This document shows positions 36,401 to 47,051 of a DNA stretch of 64,000 bases, piece by piece. This DNA is from Paralithodes platypus (lineage: Eukaryota > Arthropoda > Malacostraca > Decapoda > Lithodidae). The DNA lies in NCBI GenBank assembly GCA_032716605.1, contig CM064492.1, forward strand, positions 54,284,364-54,348,363. The letters run 5' to 3'. The number at the start of each line of letters is the position of its first letter. Positions within the stretch are counted from its first letter, which is position 1. The position numbers and the translations under genes are program-made. The notes beneath the pieces are model-generated. The model ran no database searches, was not told the DNA's origin, and was given only the letters and a program-made list of their open reading frames with translations.

Positions 36401-37505
36401 CCAGCCCACTTAGCCAACCCCCCATTCTATTTCCTCACCCCACCCCCACCTGCAGGCTCCCCCATCCCCTCCTACCCCCTTTTGTCCACCCACATCCACT
36501 TTTTCCGAGTTCAATAAACATATATTGGACATAATTGTTTAACCCCCATTAACACTAACATTATACGTATGCTAATTTAGTCGACTCAACAACTCCAAAG
36601 ATTAAAATACAAGATTGAATTACCATAGTCATTTTAAGTGGTTGGTAACGTTATAATCATCAACTTGTAGGTGTTTGAACGTCCATAATTGCATCATGAA
36701 AGATGATAATTTAGCTGATATCTGCCATTTCCATTGTTACACCAAGGTCAAAATATACCCCATCTCTGTAACTTTACCTTCTACCCTTCTGAAGCTGATG
36801 TGGCGCTTGAGAAGACGAGTTAATAGCTCGTTTTTTTTATAAGGATATAATATTACAAGGACAAGGTATGCAACCAAATTACTCTGTTATTTTTCATTTT
36901 AGTTTATCTAAAATTATATCTGTCTTCACCAATAATAAGAACGAGGTTGGCGACCACAAGAGAGTTTGGTTTTTAGTATACCCTTATAGAAAACAAGCGT
37001 TCCCTTGCCTTCTCAAGCGCCTGTGTTCCACATTATTCCAACTCCCAAAACCATTACACATTAACTCTACCCCTACTGTAGGTTTCCCAAAGTGTGCTGG
37101 ACTGTCTTCCCCACCTCCAAAATGACACTACAGCAATTATACCCTTGATTTTTAGTAGATTCTCATTACGGTATATCTTCCTTGAGTTTTTCTCAAATTG
37201 ATTGGGTTTCATCCCCAACTTCCAACTCTTCCCCAAGCTTGCTATCCGAACTCCACCCAGCCCCTTCTATCCACTTTTCTCCCACGTCAACTATACACTG
37301 CTCAAATGAACTTGGCAGGAAGCGTTCAAGATATGTTTATCTTTTGGGTCACAATAAAAGTTATGCGTCATTGAGCATAAAGTTACTCTACACACCACTT
37401 ACCAGTCATTGATGTTCATCCACAGTCAAACTATGGGGTGAGGATTCGCTGCCAAGTTAATATGACCTAGAGATCCTGTAATAAGAGAGAGCTGTCATAA
37501 TTTTT
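36401..37505 (+). other. Intron, unrecognised
   Basis: C-rich at 36395-36500. No repeat or exon is supported. Confidence 0.4.
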
Positions 37506-37725
37506 CTTTGAACGCTATTTTGATGCCATAATTATCAAACAACGAGATGATATTTTAGTTTTGCCAATGTTGAATTTAGATCCAAAGACCAAACTATAAA
37601 TCCCGTGATTGTATTACAGAATGTTTATTATAGGCATGGACATAATTGAGTGCAAAAAGAGGCTAATAAAGCCAATGGCATCAATATGGCTAAAGTTGGC
37701 CGATCTCTGTTACTACAGATATCTT
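37506..37725. repeat. Dispersed repeat of unknown class, copy 2
   Basis: Related to 9990-10262, with a shared order of blocks including GCCATAATTA, ATGGACATAATTGAGTGCAA and GGCCGATCTCTGTTACTA. No coding capacity. Confidence 0.5.
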
Positions 37726-39128
37726 ATGTGAAAGGAATATACAGTATATATATCCAACTCCTCTACTTCAAACTATTCTATCTACAGTTGTATTCATATT
37801 ATCCTATAACTTTACACGTAATAGCTTTACCTTATCAATTCCTCTCGTCCCGCAGTCTTCTATTTCCCCTTTGATATGAATCCAGGCAGGTGTCCTTCAA
37901 TTTGCCTATGGTAGTTGTAACTGTACTTGAAGTAGAAATTGAGTGATCCCCCTCTCTAGGACCAACTCGAACACTTCCACCTTTTTGCGTTACCAAGTTG
38001 TCTTTGCCATCTCCCTCCTAACTTTTTTTTTATAATGATCGACCTTCTACATCCCAATATTCCTCCCCCAGTGTCACAACCAGCCATCTTTATCAATAAT
38101 CTAGACGGCTATTTTGCTCCAGGAGTTGAAGCTAGTATAACCACTCTTTTTACCCGCTGTGAGTACGTTGGCAGGACACGCTTGGCAATCAACTGTAAAA
38201 AATCGAAAATTTAAAGGTTGTGGACAAGTATCCCATCCGAAATTAGAGTTTTGTTTATCTACACGCAAGCGACATTTAATATTTGTATACCACTCCCAAC
38301 CCCCGTATGGTGGTTATTTTAGATAGAGCAATGAGCCTTCCAGCTTCTTGTAGTGGAGGTCAGTGGTCACAACCCTCTCAATCTAAAACCCAGTCACTTA
38401 AACTACCCCAAAGCCTGCAGGTGGTCACGAAGAACTGTACTCTGTTTTTTTCTCAGCTGATGATAAATGGCTATGTCACCATCCTGATTACTCGGCTATT
38501 ACCAAGTTACTGTAGCGAAATATGTTATTAATTAGAAAAACTTGGTAATTTGACCTAGAGACATTGCAGTATAATTTTTTTTTTTCATTAAAAATAAAAA
38601 AATCAGACTTTAAGGGATTCCATTTAACATCAGCTGGAAACAAACTATAGTAGGAGTGTGTTGATCCTTTCCACTCCACCCCTTCACCTATATCCACGGT
38701 TATCCAAATCAAACCAATATGTCCCCCTTAGCTTCCCTGCCTAGCCCATACTTCCCACTCTACCCCATAGTTCCCACTCTACCCCCTGCCTAACCCATAG
38801 CTTTCCAGTTTATGCCTCTGGTTCCACATCTCCTCCACCCACATCCTCCAAGTTCTCTCCAATAGCTCCCCAGTCGCCCCTCTAGTATCCCATTCTCCCC
38901 GTTCTTTAGTTCCCTCCCCCTAATGTTCCAGTCTGCCCTCTAGCTCCCCAATCTACCCCCTTAGTTCCCTATCTTTACTCCCCGATTCCGAACCGATTCT
39001 GCCCCCCTAGTTCTCGAATCTCCCCTCTAGCTCCCCAGTCTCCCTCCATCCCCTCCATTCTGCCCCCCCGGTTCCTCCAAGTTGTCCCCAGTGTTTGCCC
39101 CTCAGTCACCCCGGTTCGTGCTCCCCAG
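37726..39128 (+). other. Intron upstream of the IS5 exon, CT-rich at its end
   Basis: From 38720 the sequence consists of loose repeats of TAGTTCCCACTCTACCCCC-like words that lead to the acceptor GTGCTCCCCAG. CCTGCAGGTGGT at 38418-38429 copies 12 bases of the next exon's start, but the similarity does not continue. Confidence 0.55.
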
Positions 39129-39284
39129 GCCTGCAGGTGGTACTCAAGTCTATCATCAAGGCTATGGCGCCCCTGCTACAGATTGGCCTACTCGTTCTCT
39201 TCGCCATCGTCATCTTCGCTATAATTGGCCTTGAATTCTACTCCGGCATGCTGCACAAGACCTGCTACAGCTTGGCGGACCTCG
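39129..39284 (+). CDS. cac: Calcium channel alpha-1 exon: domain I S4-S5 linker and S5
   Basis: The first two bases complete the serine codon begun by exon A or B, after which the exon reads [20 protein letters not shown], then a hydrophobic S5 with [17 protein letters not shown] and the start of the extracellular turret [14 protein letters not shown]. The amphipathic [12 protein letters not shown] linker couples the voltage sensor to the pore. PLLQIGLL and GLEFY are the Cav2 forms, which supports a cacophony orthologue rather than Cav1. The acceptor is CTCCCCAG/GC and the donor is CTCG/GTAAGT. The exon lies 23 kb after exon B. The next exon (pore loop and S6) is not seen in the window. Confidence 0.92.
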
Positions 39285-39295
39285 GTAAGTTGAAA

Positions 39296-39319
39296 CATTA
39301 TTATTATTATTATTATTAT

Positions 39320-39352
<33 letters not shown>

Positions 39353-39378
39353 CAGTAGTAGTAGTAGTAGTAGTAGTG
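39296..39378 (+). repeat. ATT then AGT trinucleotide repeat
   Basis: (ATT)n at 39297-39320 followed by (AGT)n to 39378, with one AGC. It begins 11 bases after the IS5 exon donor. Confidence 0.95.
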
Positions 39379-39659
39379 TAATGCCCTCGCAAAAATCCCG
39401 CCACCCAAATACTCTGCTACCCGAGTTGACGTTTGGGTTAGTGTAAAATAGTCATGATGGCGAGTCCAAGAAACCATCACGTGATGATATCCACGAGACT
39501 ATCAACCTTAGTTCTCCTTGAAAAAACCAGGTTGATAGTCTCGTGGATATCATCACGTGATGGGTTTCTTGGACTCGCCATCATGACTATTTTACACTAA
39601 CCCAAACGTCAACTCAGGTAGCAGAGTATTTAGGTGGCGGGATTTTTGCGAGGGCATTA
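39379..39659. mobile_element. Near-perfect palindrome with 129-bp arms
   Basis: The left arm from TAATGCCCTCGCAAAAATCC to GAGACTATCAACC (39379-39507) is repeated in reverse complement at 39530-39659, with only a few mismatches and one extra base. The 22-bp loop contains TTAGTTCTCCTTG. Single arms recur at 41050-41208 and 41530-41690. A foldback transposon is inferred. Confidence 0.9.
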
Positions 39660-39672
39660 AACGCTGCCACCA

Positions 39673-40655
39673 ATGTTATGCCAGGTTTTTACTGGGGTTT
39701 AATTGGTTTGATCAAGTGAGTTCTTCCTAACTGGAGAAGTCACTGTTGTTTTACCACAGACACAGAAAGACAATAGAGGATAATTATCACAAGACGTGCA
39801 TTCATATTCCGTTTATTTGCACAAGAATATCGCATACGTAAAGCTAGAACAACAATAATAGATGCACGAACGAATCTCCACTACGTCCGACTCGTAAGAC
39901 TGGATTATTCTATGCAATATCTAAGTGAGTATGGTGGACCACTTTCTAACTGAAAGATTACACTTGTCCTGTATTTATTTCAGAGATAAGAATAGCACTC
40001 CTTTCAATCGAGGATTTACACTTGTGCTTAGAAAGGCTACGTAGTAATTATATATGTGAACTTTTGGTTTTTACCTGCGAAGAGTTGTTCTGGATTTGGA
40101 AGCTGAACGTAATTATTTTTCTGGTGTTAATTCACTATGGTGCTTACGCCTAAGTTAATTTGAATTTACTTGTTATTTTCTTTATCAGAATTATTATCAG
40201 TAGGCCTACTTCCCTGATTTATTTGGGTTTCACTAGTACTTCCTTTCCCTCGCTTTTTGCATACATGCGTAGTATCCGATGTTTCTAGAATACTTCTTAT
40301 TTTATACCCAGTAGGTATATTTTAACTACTTTCCACTTTTGATCTTTGTATACTCTTTCTCTGACAAGACACTAAGTATATATTCTTTCCACAGTTAGAT
40401 CCTCTATAACTTGTAGGTATAACAACTTCACTTTAGATGGGTAGAATAAGTAATCCAATCTTGGGTAGATGCGTTGGCCGTGGGGGGGTTGTCCTGTCGT
40501 GACTGGGTTAGCACAGTTTTACTTGAGTTCTTGAATTGGGACCTTGAATACTATTTACCTAGCCATCGCAAAGGTAAAATAGAATCGAGTTAACGCAGGA
40601 GTGAACTCCTGACTACTCTGGTCTTTAAAAGAACTTTGGTGCAGAACTGAGGGTT
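39673..40655. mobile_element. ~1-kb dispersed repeat, copy 1 (possible solo LTR)
   Basis: It begins TGTTATGCCAGGTTTTTAC. It is co-linear with 45570-45767 joined to 61325-62101, which is a second copy interrupted by the DIRS element. It has no ORF. A TG start and about 980-bp length would suit a solo LTR, but the CA end and target duplication could not be confirmed. Confidence 0.65.
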
Positions 40656-40818
40656 GATGAGTTTCTTGTGGTTTGATCTATCCCGGATAAAGCCACTATC
40701 CACATCAGTAGTGTACTTATATCCACAATAGCGCCGGGGTTGGGGTAGGGGAGGATATTAGCTAGCTTCACATCAAAGAGTCTAATAAACCAGCCTTGTT
40801 GATACCCACTTTACCCAC

Positions 40819-40865
40819 TTTTGAAGTAATAATAATAATTATTATTATTAATATTACTTCAAATA
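40819..40865. repeat. Small hairpin of AAT/ATT
   Basis: TTTGAAGTAATAATAATAAT and ATTATTATTAATATTACTTC plus AAA are inverted copies, forming a stem of about 20 bp. Confidence 0.7.
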
Positions 40866-40902
40866 ATTATTATTGGGGAGTGACTACAGTATCGCAATTA
40901 GT

Positions 40903-41210
40903 GAAATGTCGGGTGAACGAAGGGAATTTAACCCCCCGAAAATCTCCCGCCGGCGCGGGGATTCGAACCCTGGTTAGTGACCTCAGTAGGTCCGGTCACC
41001 CCAGGACCACGCGCTAACCCACTCTGCCACCTCAGACGTTAATAGGTTAGCAACCTTAGTTCTCCTTGAAAGAACCAGGTTGATAGTCTTGTGGATATCA
41101 TCACGTGATGGGTTTCTTGGACTCGCCATCATGACTATTTTACACTAACCCAAACGTCAACTCGGGTAGCAGAGTATTTGGGTGGCGGAATTTTTGTGAG
41201 GGCATTACAC
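40903..41210 (-). mobile_element. Composite tRNA-like SINE plus palindrome arm, copy 1
   Basis: On the - strand the sequence starts with one arm of the 39379 palindrome (TGTAATGCCCTCACAAAAAT), then a tRNA-like part with A box TGGCAGAGTGGGTTAGC (about 41013-41030) and B box GGGTTCGAATCCC (about 40958-40972), then CCGGCGGGAGATTTTCGGGG. The same order is seen in the second copy, so the two parts move or duplicate together. Confidence 0.7.
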
Positions 41211-41377
41211 AACATCCTTCTTTGACTAGGCTAGACCCTAGCCGAAATTTAAGGTCTTCAGGTAATGTAGCCATATCACCCCAACATTTTCAATAGTCCA
41301 GGTTTTGAGATGCCTGGCGCAGGTTCTCGTGATGGGTGCTCTATCTAGCTACCGGATCACGCACCCTGGCTGCCACC

Positions 41378-41690
41378 AGTGAAATGTCGGGTGAACGAAG
41401 GAAATTTAACCCCCCGAAAATCTCCCGCCGGCGCAGGGATTCGAACCCTGGTTAGTGACCTCAGTAGGTCCGGTCACCCCAGGACCGCGCGCTAACCCAC
41501 TCTGCCACCTCGGACGTTAATAGGTTAGCAACCTTAGTTCTCCTTGAAAGAACCAGGTTGATAGTCTCGTGGATATCATCACATGATGGGTTTCTTGGAC
41601 TCGCCATCATGACTATTTTACACTAACCCAAACGTCAACTCGGGTAACAGAGTATTTGGGTGGCGGGATTTTTGCGAGGGCATTACAAGT
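41378..41690 (-). mobile_element. Composite tRNA-like SINE plus palindrome arm, copy 2
   Basis: About 97% like the copy at 40903-41210, 168 bp away in direct orientation. The boxes are intact. It may have arisen by local duplication of the first copy rather than by independent insertion. Confidence 0.7.
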
Positions 41691-41781
41691 AGTATTCCTT
41701 TCAGTCCTATGGCTAACACTAGACTTTAGCTCCACTTAACATTTTGCTACACAAGATCTGGTACACTATAAGCTTATATTA

Positions 41782-41826
41782 CACAAGACTGCTGCTACAG
41801 CAGGGCGGACCTCGATATAAGCGGTG
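41782..41826 (+). pseudogene. Degenerate duplicate of the IS5 exon end
   Basis: ACACAAGACTGCTGCTACAG plus CAGGGCGGACCTCG matches the exon end CACAAGACCTGCTACAGCTT plus GGCGGACCTCG, with a 2-3-bp indel. The donor is changed to ATATAAG, so it cannot splice. A weaker match follows at 41905-41940 (TTTACTTCGGCATGTTGAAC). Confidence 0.45.
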
Positions 41827-42140
41827 GGATTGTTGTTATAAAATTAAATTACCTTTGCCCATTCAGTACCAAAAGGTAATTTCATTTCATTTTGGTTTAC
41901 GCTTGACAATTTTACTTCGGCATGTTGAACAAAAATTGCTGTTGTTTGAAGTACAGATGCGGTCATAAATGTTTATCCATTATGAACCACCAAGACGCGT
42001 TTTGGCATTTTTTTTTTTTTTTTTGCTATTATTGTACGATTTTAATAAGTATAGGAAGAATCATAGACTACACTAGATCTGGACTGGACACGAAAATGGA
42101 ACTTTGCAGTATGGGACCCAAAATCGGTGAATGAACCCCC

Positions 42141-42199
42141 AAGTTCGAACCTCGAAACCGCGAAAATATCACATTTTCGCGGTTTCGAGGTTCGAACTT
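42141..42199. repeat. Perfect 27-bp hairpin
   Basis: AAGTTCGAACCTCGAAACCG..AAAAT at 42141-42167 is exactly inverted at 42173-42199 with a 5-base loop. The flanks continue to pair weakly (GAACCCCC / AGGGTTTC). Confidence 0.9.
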
Positions 42200-42427
42200 A
42201 GGGTTTCTTCACCACGTGTCTTCCTTCCGGGTTTCATCGTTCATCACATCATCTTCCATTCCATCCTCGAGCCCTGGGAGTGTTGTTGCCCTTCTGCAGC
42301 CCCTCCTGGGCCCCTGACGTTTGAGCCTCCTTCCAGGGAGGCCGCTGCGGCTTGACCACCACTGCGTCAGGGTTAATAGGGCACTGCCCTCACAGCCCTT
42401 AAATCAAGAATCAAGATCGAGTCTATG
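42200..42427 (+). mobile_element. Possible LINE 3' tail
   Basis: A GC-rich segment ends in CTTAAATCAAGAATCAAGAT, the kind of short-repeat tail seen on non-LTR elements. No coding similarity or target duplication could be fixed, so the call is weak. Confidence 0.3.
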
Positions 42428-42567
42428 GAAGAATATAATGTAAGACAGAGGGTTAATGGAGATAGTCTTTACCCTTTTTTTCCCACAGATCTTTCCTAAA
42501 CTGTATAAAATAGTCTAATGATAACCAAAATTAACTATCAAATGCGTCATGATCCTCAAGGGGTAAA
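42428..42567. mobile_element. PalA MITE, right-half copy
   Basis: It starts within the centre (AGACAGAGGGTTAATGGAGA) and ends CTCAAGGGGTAAA. The left arm is absent, replaced by the tail at 42400. Confidence 0.7.
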
Positions 42568-42862
42568 GTGACTAAGCAAACCTCAGTATTGTGAATATTA
42601 GATAAAGGATGTCTAAGGAGACTCAATTCAACCCGAGAGAGCTTCGAAAATGTATATATCACATTAACTGTACCTCGGTAAGTATCATCACTATTCATAT
42701 TATCTTCTTCAGTATTTGAGGACGCATTTTTATACTTTATTTTGGTTATCATTAGACGATTTTATGCAATTTAGAAAGGATCTCTAGGAATCAAAGGTGT
42801 AAAAACTGTCTGGGTTTACTCTCTAGCTCTCACAAGTTCTTCCTAAACTGAATAAAATCGTC

Positions 42863-44058
42863 GGTACTTTTTACCGAAACTACCACTAATTATTTCTCAA
42901 TATTTGAAGGCTAGTATAGAATAAGGATGTTGCAAAGATCATATTAAAATGTGTTTCAACCTCCGGAGATACATTTTATGTGCACTATATAAAGTAGGAC
43001 CTACTGTAAAAACAAAAAAATCTCCCTATTGACGGCAATGAAACTCTTATTTAGCGGCTCGCTTGGTGTAGTGACTAGCGTCTCGGACTTCCACCCAGAA
43101 GGCCCGGGTTCGCGCCCACGCTCGGCGCATTAAAGATTTTTCACAAGCACTGAGTCGTTACCATCCCTCATGAGCAAAGGGATGGGGTAGTAGTACAGGA
43201 CCCCAATGGAAATACGCCTAATCGGCCTTATTGAGCTATCCTTAGCTAGCTTAGCATGCGCTAGCTTTAAGAACTATTATTATTATTATTATTATAAGCC
43301 CCTTACTGTTAAAATAGATGATGATTTCATGGGCCCCCTCAACCCAACTTGTATCCAAAGGCAAAACAAAATTTATATTTACTCTGAAAATGACTTACAT
43401 CTGAGTGTTTTAAGATCGTTGGATAATGTATGTATGTATGTATGTATATGCTCAGGCCCAATCCCCACTTTTCCTATTTTTATTTTTATTTTCTATTTTA
43501 CTCTATTTTATTATTTTTTTGTTTTTATTTTCTTGGGGGTGGCCGACTCAAGACAGAGCAAGAACAGGGAAAACACAAAACACAAGACAGAACAACGAAC
43601 AAACAGACAAAACACAAAATTCACACACATCTAGGTCACCCAGGAGAATACCCAGAGACCAGGGTCACCAAGGTCGCTCCAGCACTCCCCCGGCCCCCGA
43701 CCACCTGGAGAGGCTCCGATCTCGGCAGGCAGACATGCAGCGGAGCCAAAGCCACAAGCCCGCCCACCACATTTCCAGGCGCACCCTTCATATTAATCGT
43801 CTCCCCGGGCCAGGCGCCTGATGGTCTATTATCTAGTCCAACTTGCGCCCGACCCCTTCCCCCAAATGACCACGTGTTCACTCAACTATTCACAAGCATT
43901 CTCCATTCATTCCTGTTTATTTACCACGTTGGATAATGGGAGAAATAACATTTTGCGGGGATTGTAACTAATTTCAACTACTATATAATGATGAAAACAA
44001 CCTAAAACCAAAAAGAAAAACCATGGAAAAATTAGTGGTAGTTTCGGTAATATTTTCC
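42863..44058. mobile_element. Non-autonomous TIR element with 8-bp target duplication (1196 bp)
   Basis: It is flanked by the direct repeat AAATCGTC. The left end GGTACTTTTTACCGAAACTA plus CCACTAATT faces the right end, whose reverse complement is GGAAAATATTACCGAAACTA plus CCACTAATT, so TIRs are about 30 bp with a few mismatches near the tip. An 8-bp duplication suits the hAT, P or Merlin superfamilies. No transposase ORF is recognised. A tRNA-derived SINE lies inside. Confidence 0.75.
43054..43297 (+). mobile_element. tRNA-derived SINE, copy 1
   Basis: The head GCGGCTCGCTTGGTGTAGTG and the B-box-like GGGTTCGCGCCC form a tRNA-like Pol III promoter. The body contains CACTGAGTCGTTACCATCCC and GGGTAGTAGTACAGGACCCC, and the tail is (ATT)n. 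Copies at 49035 and 52955 are nearly identical, so the family was recently active. Mobilisation by a LINE with a similar tail is inferred. Confidence 0.85.
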
Positions 44059-44149
44059 AAATCGTCTAATAATAGCCAGAATAAACTGTCAAACCGTGTC
44101 ATAATCTTCAAGGGGTAAATTTAACTTGGAATGTTAAGTACGGTGCTGA

Positions 44150-44235
44150 CACCAGAGATTTTTACTGTGTTTTGCATCTTACTATACAAAACTTTCTATA
44201 TCGCCTGGCTGATCTCGATCGGTAAGTTTCGTAAT
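44150..44235 (+). pseudogene. Possible degenerate IS5 exon end with donor
   Basis: CTATACAAAACTTTCTATAT plus CGCCTGGCTGATCTCGATCG/GTAAGT resembles the IS5 exon end CTGCACAAGACCTGCTACAG plus CTTGGCGGACCTCG/GTAAGT with substitutions and indels. The upstream part is not open with channel similarity. The match may be chance. Confidence 0.3.
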
Positions 44236-44548
44236 TTTGTCATTTAACCCAAGAAATACTAGACACCACTAGGACTCACCATTGCCCTGTGTCGATTTGG
44301 CTACTTTTTCCGAAATGCAATGAAAACCATATCATTGTGTAGGAAATGCAAGTGCGCATCCAACAATATATATATGAATACCCAAAAGATGCGAGGTTGA
44401 GGTGTTACGGTGGTCCGTAGTTAAAAATGTGGCGTGAAACCGGTAACGAGCGGCTGTGCGTATGGGAGTATTGCTTGGGTGAAAAGAGGAGCAGGATGGA
44501 GGCAAGATGGGGGGCAGTAGATGTCATTGGATTTTCACTCTTTGGACA

Positions 44549-44758
44549 ATATGCATTTTAGGTCACATATGGGTTAGGTTGTTAGGTTAAGGTAGTGACA
44601 AAATAAGGTTTTCGGTGGGGCATGTTTTAATATTGCTATATAATGGGTAAAATGCATTTGCAGAAGGCAAAATACCTTAAAACACACTAATCAATGAAGG
44701 AACTGATGAGAAAAAGGATTATAATACAAAAAACACATATGTGACCTAAAATGCTTAT
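44549..44758. mobile_element. MITE with GCATTTTAGGTCACAT ends
   Basis: Left ACAATATGCATTTTAGGTCACATATG and right (reverse complement) TCAATAAGCATTTTAGGTCACATATG share a terminal inverted repeat of about 22 bp. The interior GGCATGTTTTAATATTGCTA and CTAATCAATGAAGGAACTGA recur at 45075-45280. Confidence 0.75.
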
Positions 44759-45074
44759 TGACCAACTCTTTTAGCTCCGACAGTCACACATATTGTTTTT
44801 GTTATTGAAGAACAGAGGGAGCTAGAGGGGGGATTGCTTGTGTACTGACTCAGTGGGCGCGCGCGGAGCATGTCTAGGGGTGGTGGCGAGAGATGCCATG
44901 TAAGCCTATTGCTGAACCAAACTGTAGCCGCCTAAGCTAACGTGCGCGGTTTTGGTACGTGTTTGAAATCTCATCTTCCAAGAGGAGTGTAGCAGCCCAC
45001 CAGTAAAACATCTTGAGAGGATTGTAGTGCTAATCAATGATAAGACCAGTGGGGGTCTGGGGGTGGCAGCCCTC

Positions 45075-45280
45075 AGGTTAGGTTAGGTTGTTAGATTAGG
45101 GTAATGACAAAATATGATTTTCGGGGGGCATGTTTTAATATTGCTAAATAGGTAAAAATGCATTTGCAGAAAGAAATCCACCTTGAAACACACTAATCAA
45201 TGAAGGAACTGATGAGAGAAAGGATTAAAATTGAAAAAAAAAAACATACGTGATCTATAATACACATTGACCTATTTGTC
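45075..45280. mobile_element. MITE with GCATTTTAGGTCACAT ends, copy 2 (worn)
   Basis: About 85-90% like the copy at 44549-44758 over its interior. The right end is recognisable (ACATACGTGATCTATAATAC) and the left end is diverged. Confidence 0.65.
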
Positions 45281-45287
45281 TTCTTAC

Positions 45288-45484
45288 TATAGTCGGTTCA
45301 TTCTAGGTTGGGCAGAAATTGTAACCCCTAACCTCTCATAACTCAAAAAGGACTAGTAATCGAGCTAATATTTCTAACAAATAGGAAGACTTGACGAGGG
45401 AATATGTGCATAATTTGACAGCTCATTTGCTCTAGCCCTTTTTGAGTTACAGAGGTTACGATTTCTGTCCAACCAGACTATAGT
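45288..45484. mobile_element. Palindromic MITE with ACTATAGTC ends
   Basis: ACTATAGTCGGTTCATTCTA ... GCAGAAATTGTAACCCCTAA ... AACTCAAAAAGGACTAG is inverted at the right as CTAGCCCTTTTTGAGTTACA ... GTCCAACCAGACTATAGT. The arms are about 70 bp. A partial copy lies at 18500-18660. Confidence 0.8.
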
Positions 45485-45569
45485 GGATATATTTCAATGT
45501 CTTGTTTGATATTGCTATGTGTGCAGGCGACTGTACCTTCAAATATCGGATCAGGTTCCAGTCATATGT

Positions 45570-45767
45570 GTTATGCCAGGTTTTTACTGGGGTTTGATTG
45601 GTTTGATTAAGTGGGTTCTTCCTAACTGGAGAAGTTAGTATTGCTTTACCACAGACACAGAAAGAAAATAGAGGATAATTATCACAAGACGTGCATTCAT
45701 ATTCTATTTATTGGCACAAGAATATCGCACACGTAAGGCTAGAACAAAATGGTCAAGAACAACAATA
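45570..45767. mobile_element. ~1-kb dispersed repeat, copy 2, left part
   Basis: It matches 39673-39868 and then stops at AACAACAATA, where the DIRS element begins. The remainder continues at 61325. Confidence 0.8.
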
Positions 45768-45810
45768 TAGGTTTGACTCCTGTAAGGAGATAAAGAAAAC
45801 CTAATATTTA

Positions 45811-46114
45811 GTAGTGGCCCCGTAATCATTGACGATTATGCCTATTACATAAGGCACCCTCTTCAAACACTCATTTACCGTAGTTTGAATCTACCGTGCA
45901 GAGCATAAAAAATTGAGGAGCCTTCATCATGAGCGCACGCAACCTCACTCATGGTTCGTCATTATGAAATTGGGTACTCACTACGAAAAAACTTCGTAAA
46001 AAATAACAAATAAAAAGAAAATAAGAATAACTATTCATAAGCTTTCCATAACTTCGTGGATGTACTTGTGTGGATCTTTAACCAGACGCTGACTTCAGGC
46101 GTCATTCTTCCTTC
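45811..46114. repeat. DIRS inverted terminal repeat (3' side of the element)
   Basis: From TAGTGGCCCC to CATTCTTCCTTC, inverted at 61013-61316 with only scattered differences (for example CGTAATCATT against TCCATCATT near the tip). The outermost 43 bp (45768-45810) are not shared with the other end, which is normal for the non-identical DIRS ITRs. Confidence 0.9.
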
Positions 46115-46187
46115 ACTGACATATCAAGTAAACCAAAATCCTTAGTACATCAACGAATGGGAAGGGGATGGTCGGGAGGGCCCCAGT

Positions 46188-46293
46188 CGTCAATGATTAC
46201 GGGGCCACTACTAAATATTAGGTTTTCTTTATCTCCTTACAGGAGTCAAACCTATAATTTATTAGTGGCCCCTCCATCATTGACGATTATGCC
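46188..46293. repeat. DIRS internal complementary region (ICR)
   Basis: GTCAATGATTACGGGGCCAC through GGAGTCAAACCTA is the reverse complement of the left extremity, and TAATTTATTAGTGGCCCCTC through GATTATGCC is the reverse complement of the right extremity. The junction CCTA/TAATTT defines the element ends to the base (45768 and 61324). In the family model the ICR aligns the ends for circle formation. Confidence 0.9.
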
Positions 46294-47051
46294 TGATATC
46301 TAAGACTGGAGGGGGACATTCGTAATCATATCATAACTCTAGCAAAAGCAGATAATCAAACAACCACATAGTATTCATACTTTGTAAAAAAGATATAATT
46401 GTGTGCATAATACTTTATACAGCATAAAAATATACAAAAAAGGTGACAAGCAGGAGCGTGCTTCGAAGAAGCCTGCTTGGACAAAAAGGGGTTAACTCCG
46501 AGACACTGTACACAGAGCTGGTAGTTAAGAAGGCACCCCACTTAAAGTAAGTGGTAAAAACAAAAAACATCAAAGTTTACATGTGCACATATAAACCCCA
46601 TTAACTCATGGATATATTTTTAAAATTATACCGTAAACAGGTACTTACATTACACATACTAGCTGCGGCCGCAACTACTAAGATTTACTTAAAATTATAT
46701 TGCTTCACAGCCAAAACTATTTACAACAAGCATTGTCTTTGAACTATGATTGGACGTTAGCACAATTTCCTGTAATGAATACTACAGAAAATTCTTTAAA
46801 ATCACAGCACCTACACCCTGTATCACAGCTCGTAAGCTCCGCACACGTACTCTGGCGGGGTCTAGGGTGTCCTATGTTACACTGACTGCACCCCCCCCCC
46901 CCCTCTCTTTTCTTCATCTAAACATTAAGTGACCCAGAGGCCACCTAGACCCTCTGCCGTAAAGCTATACATGGCATGGAAGGCCTGTCCAAAGCTACTG
47001 AAAGGTATCGAGTCAAAAAAGTATGATTAGAGGACCAGAGGTGTGTGGCTG
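46294..47051 (-). other. DIRS non-coding region between YR and ICR
   Basis: No ORF with similarity. It contains the tail of the recombinase reading frame shifted out of register (near 46940-47060) and a C run at 46889-46902. Confidence 0.5.

Larger units (their letters stand above)
42706..44118. mobile_element. PalA MITE, copy split by a 1.2-kb element
   Basis: The left part (42706-42862) runs from TTCAGTATTTGAGGACGC to AATAAAATCGTC. The right part (44059-44118) resumes AAATCGTCTAATAATAGCCA and ends TTCAAGGGGTAAA. The 8 bases AAATCGTC are present on both sides of the insertion. Confidence 0.8.

Noticed and set aside
38418..38429. CCTGCAGGTGGT, identical to the start of the IS5 exon
   Set aside because: Twelve bases only. 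The flanking sequence does not continue the match, so it is probably coincidence.
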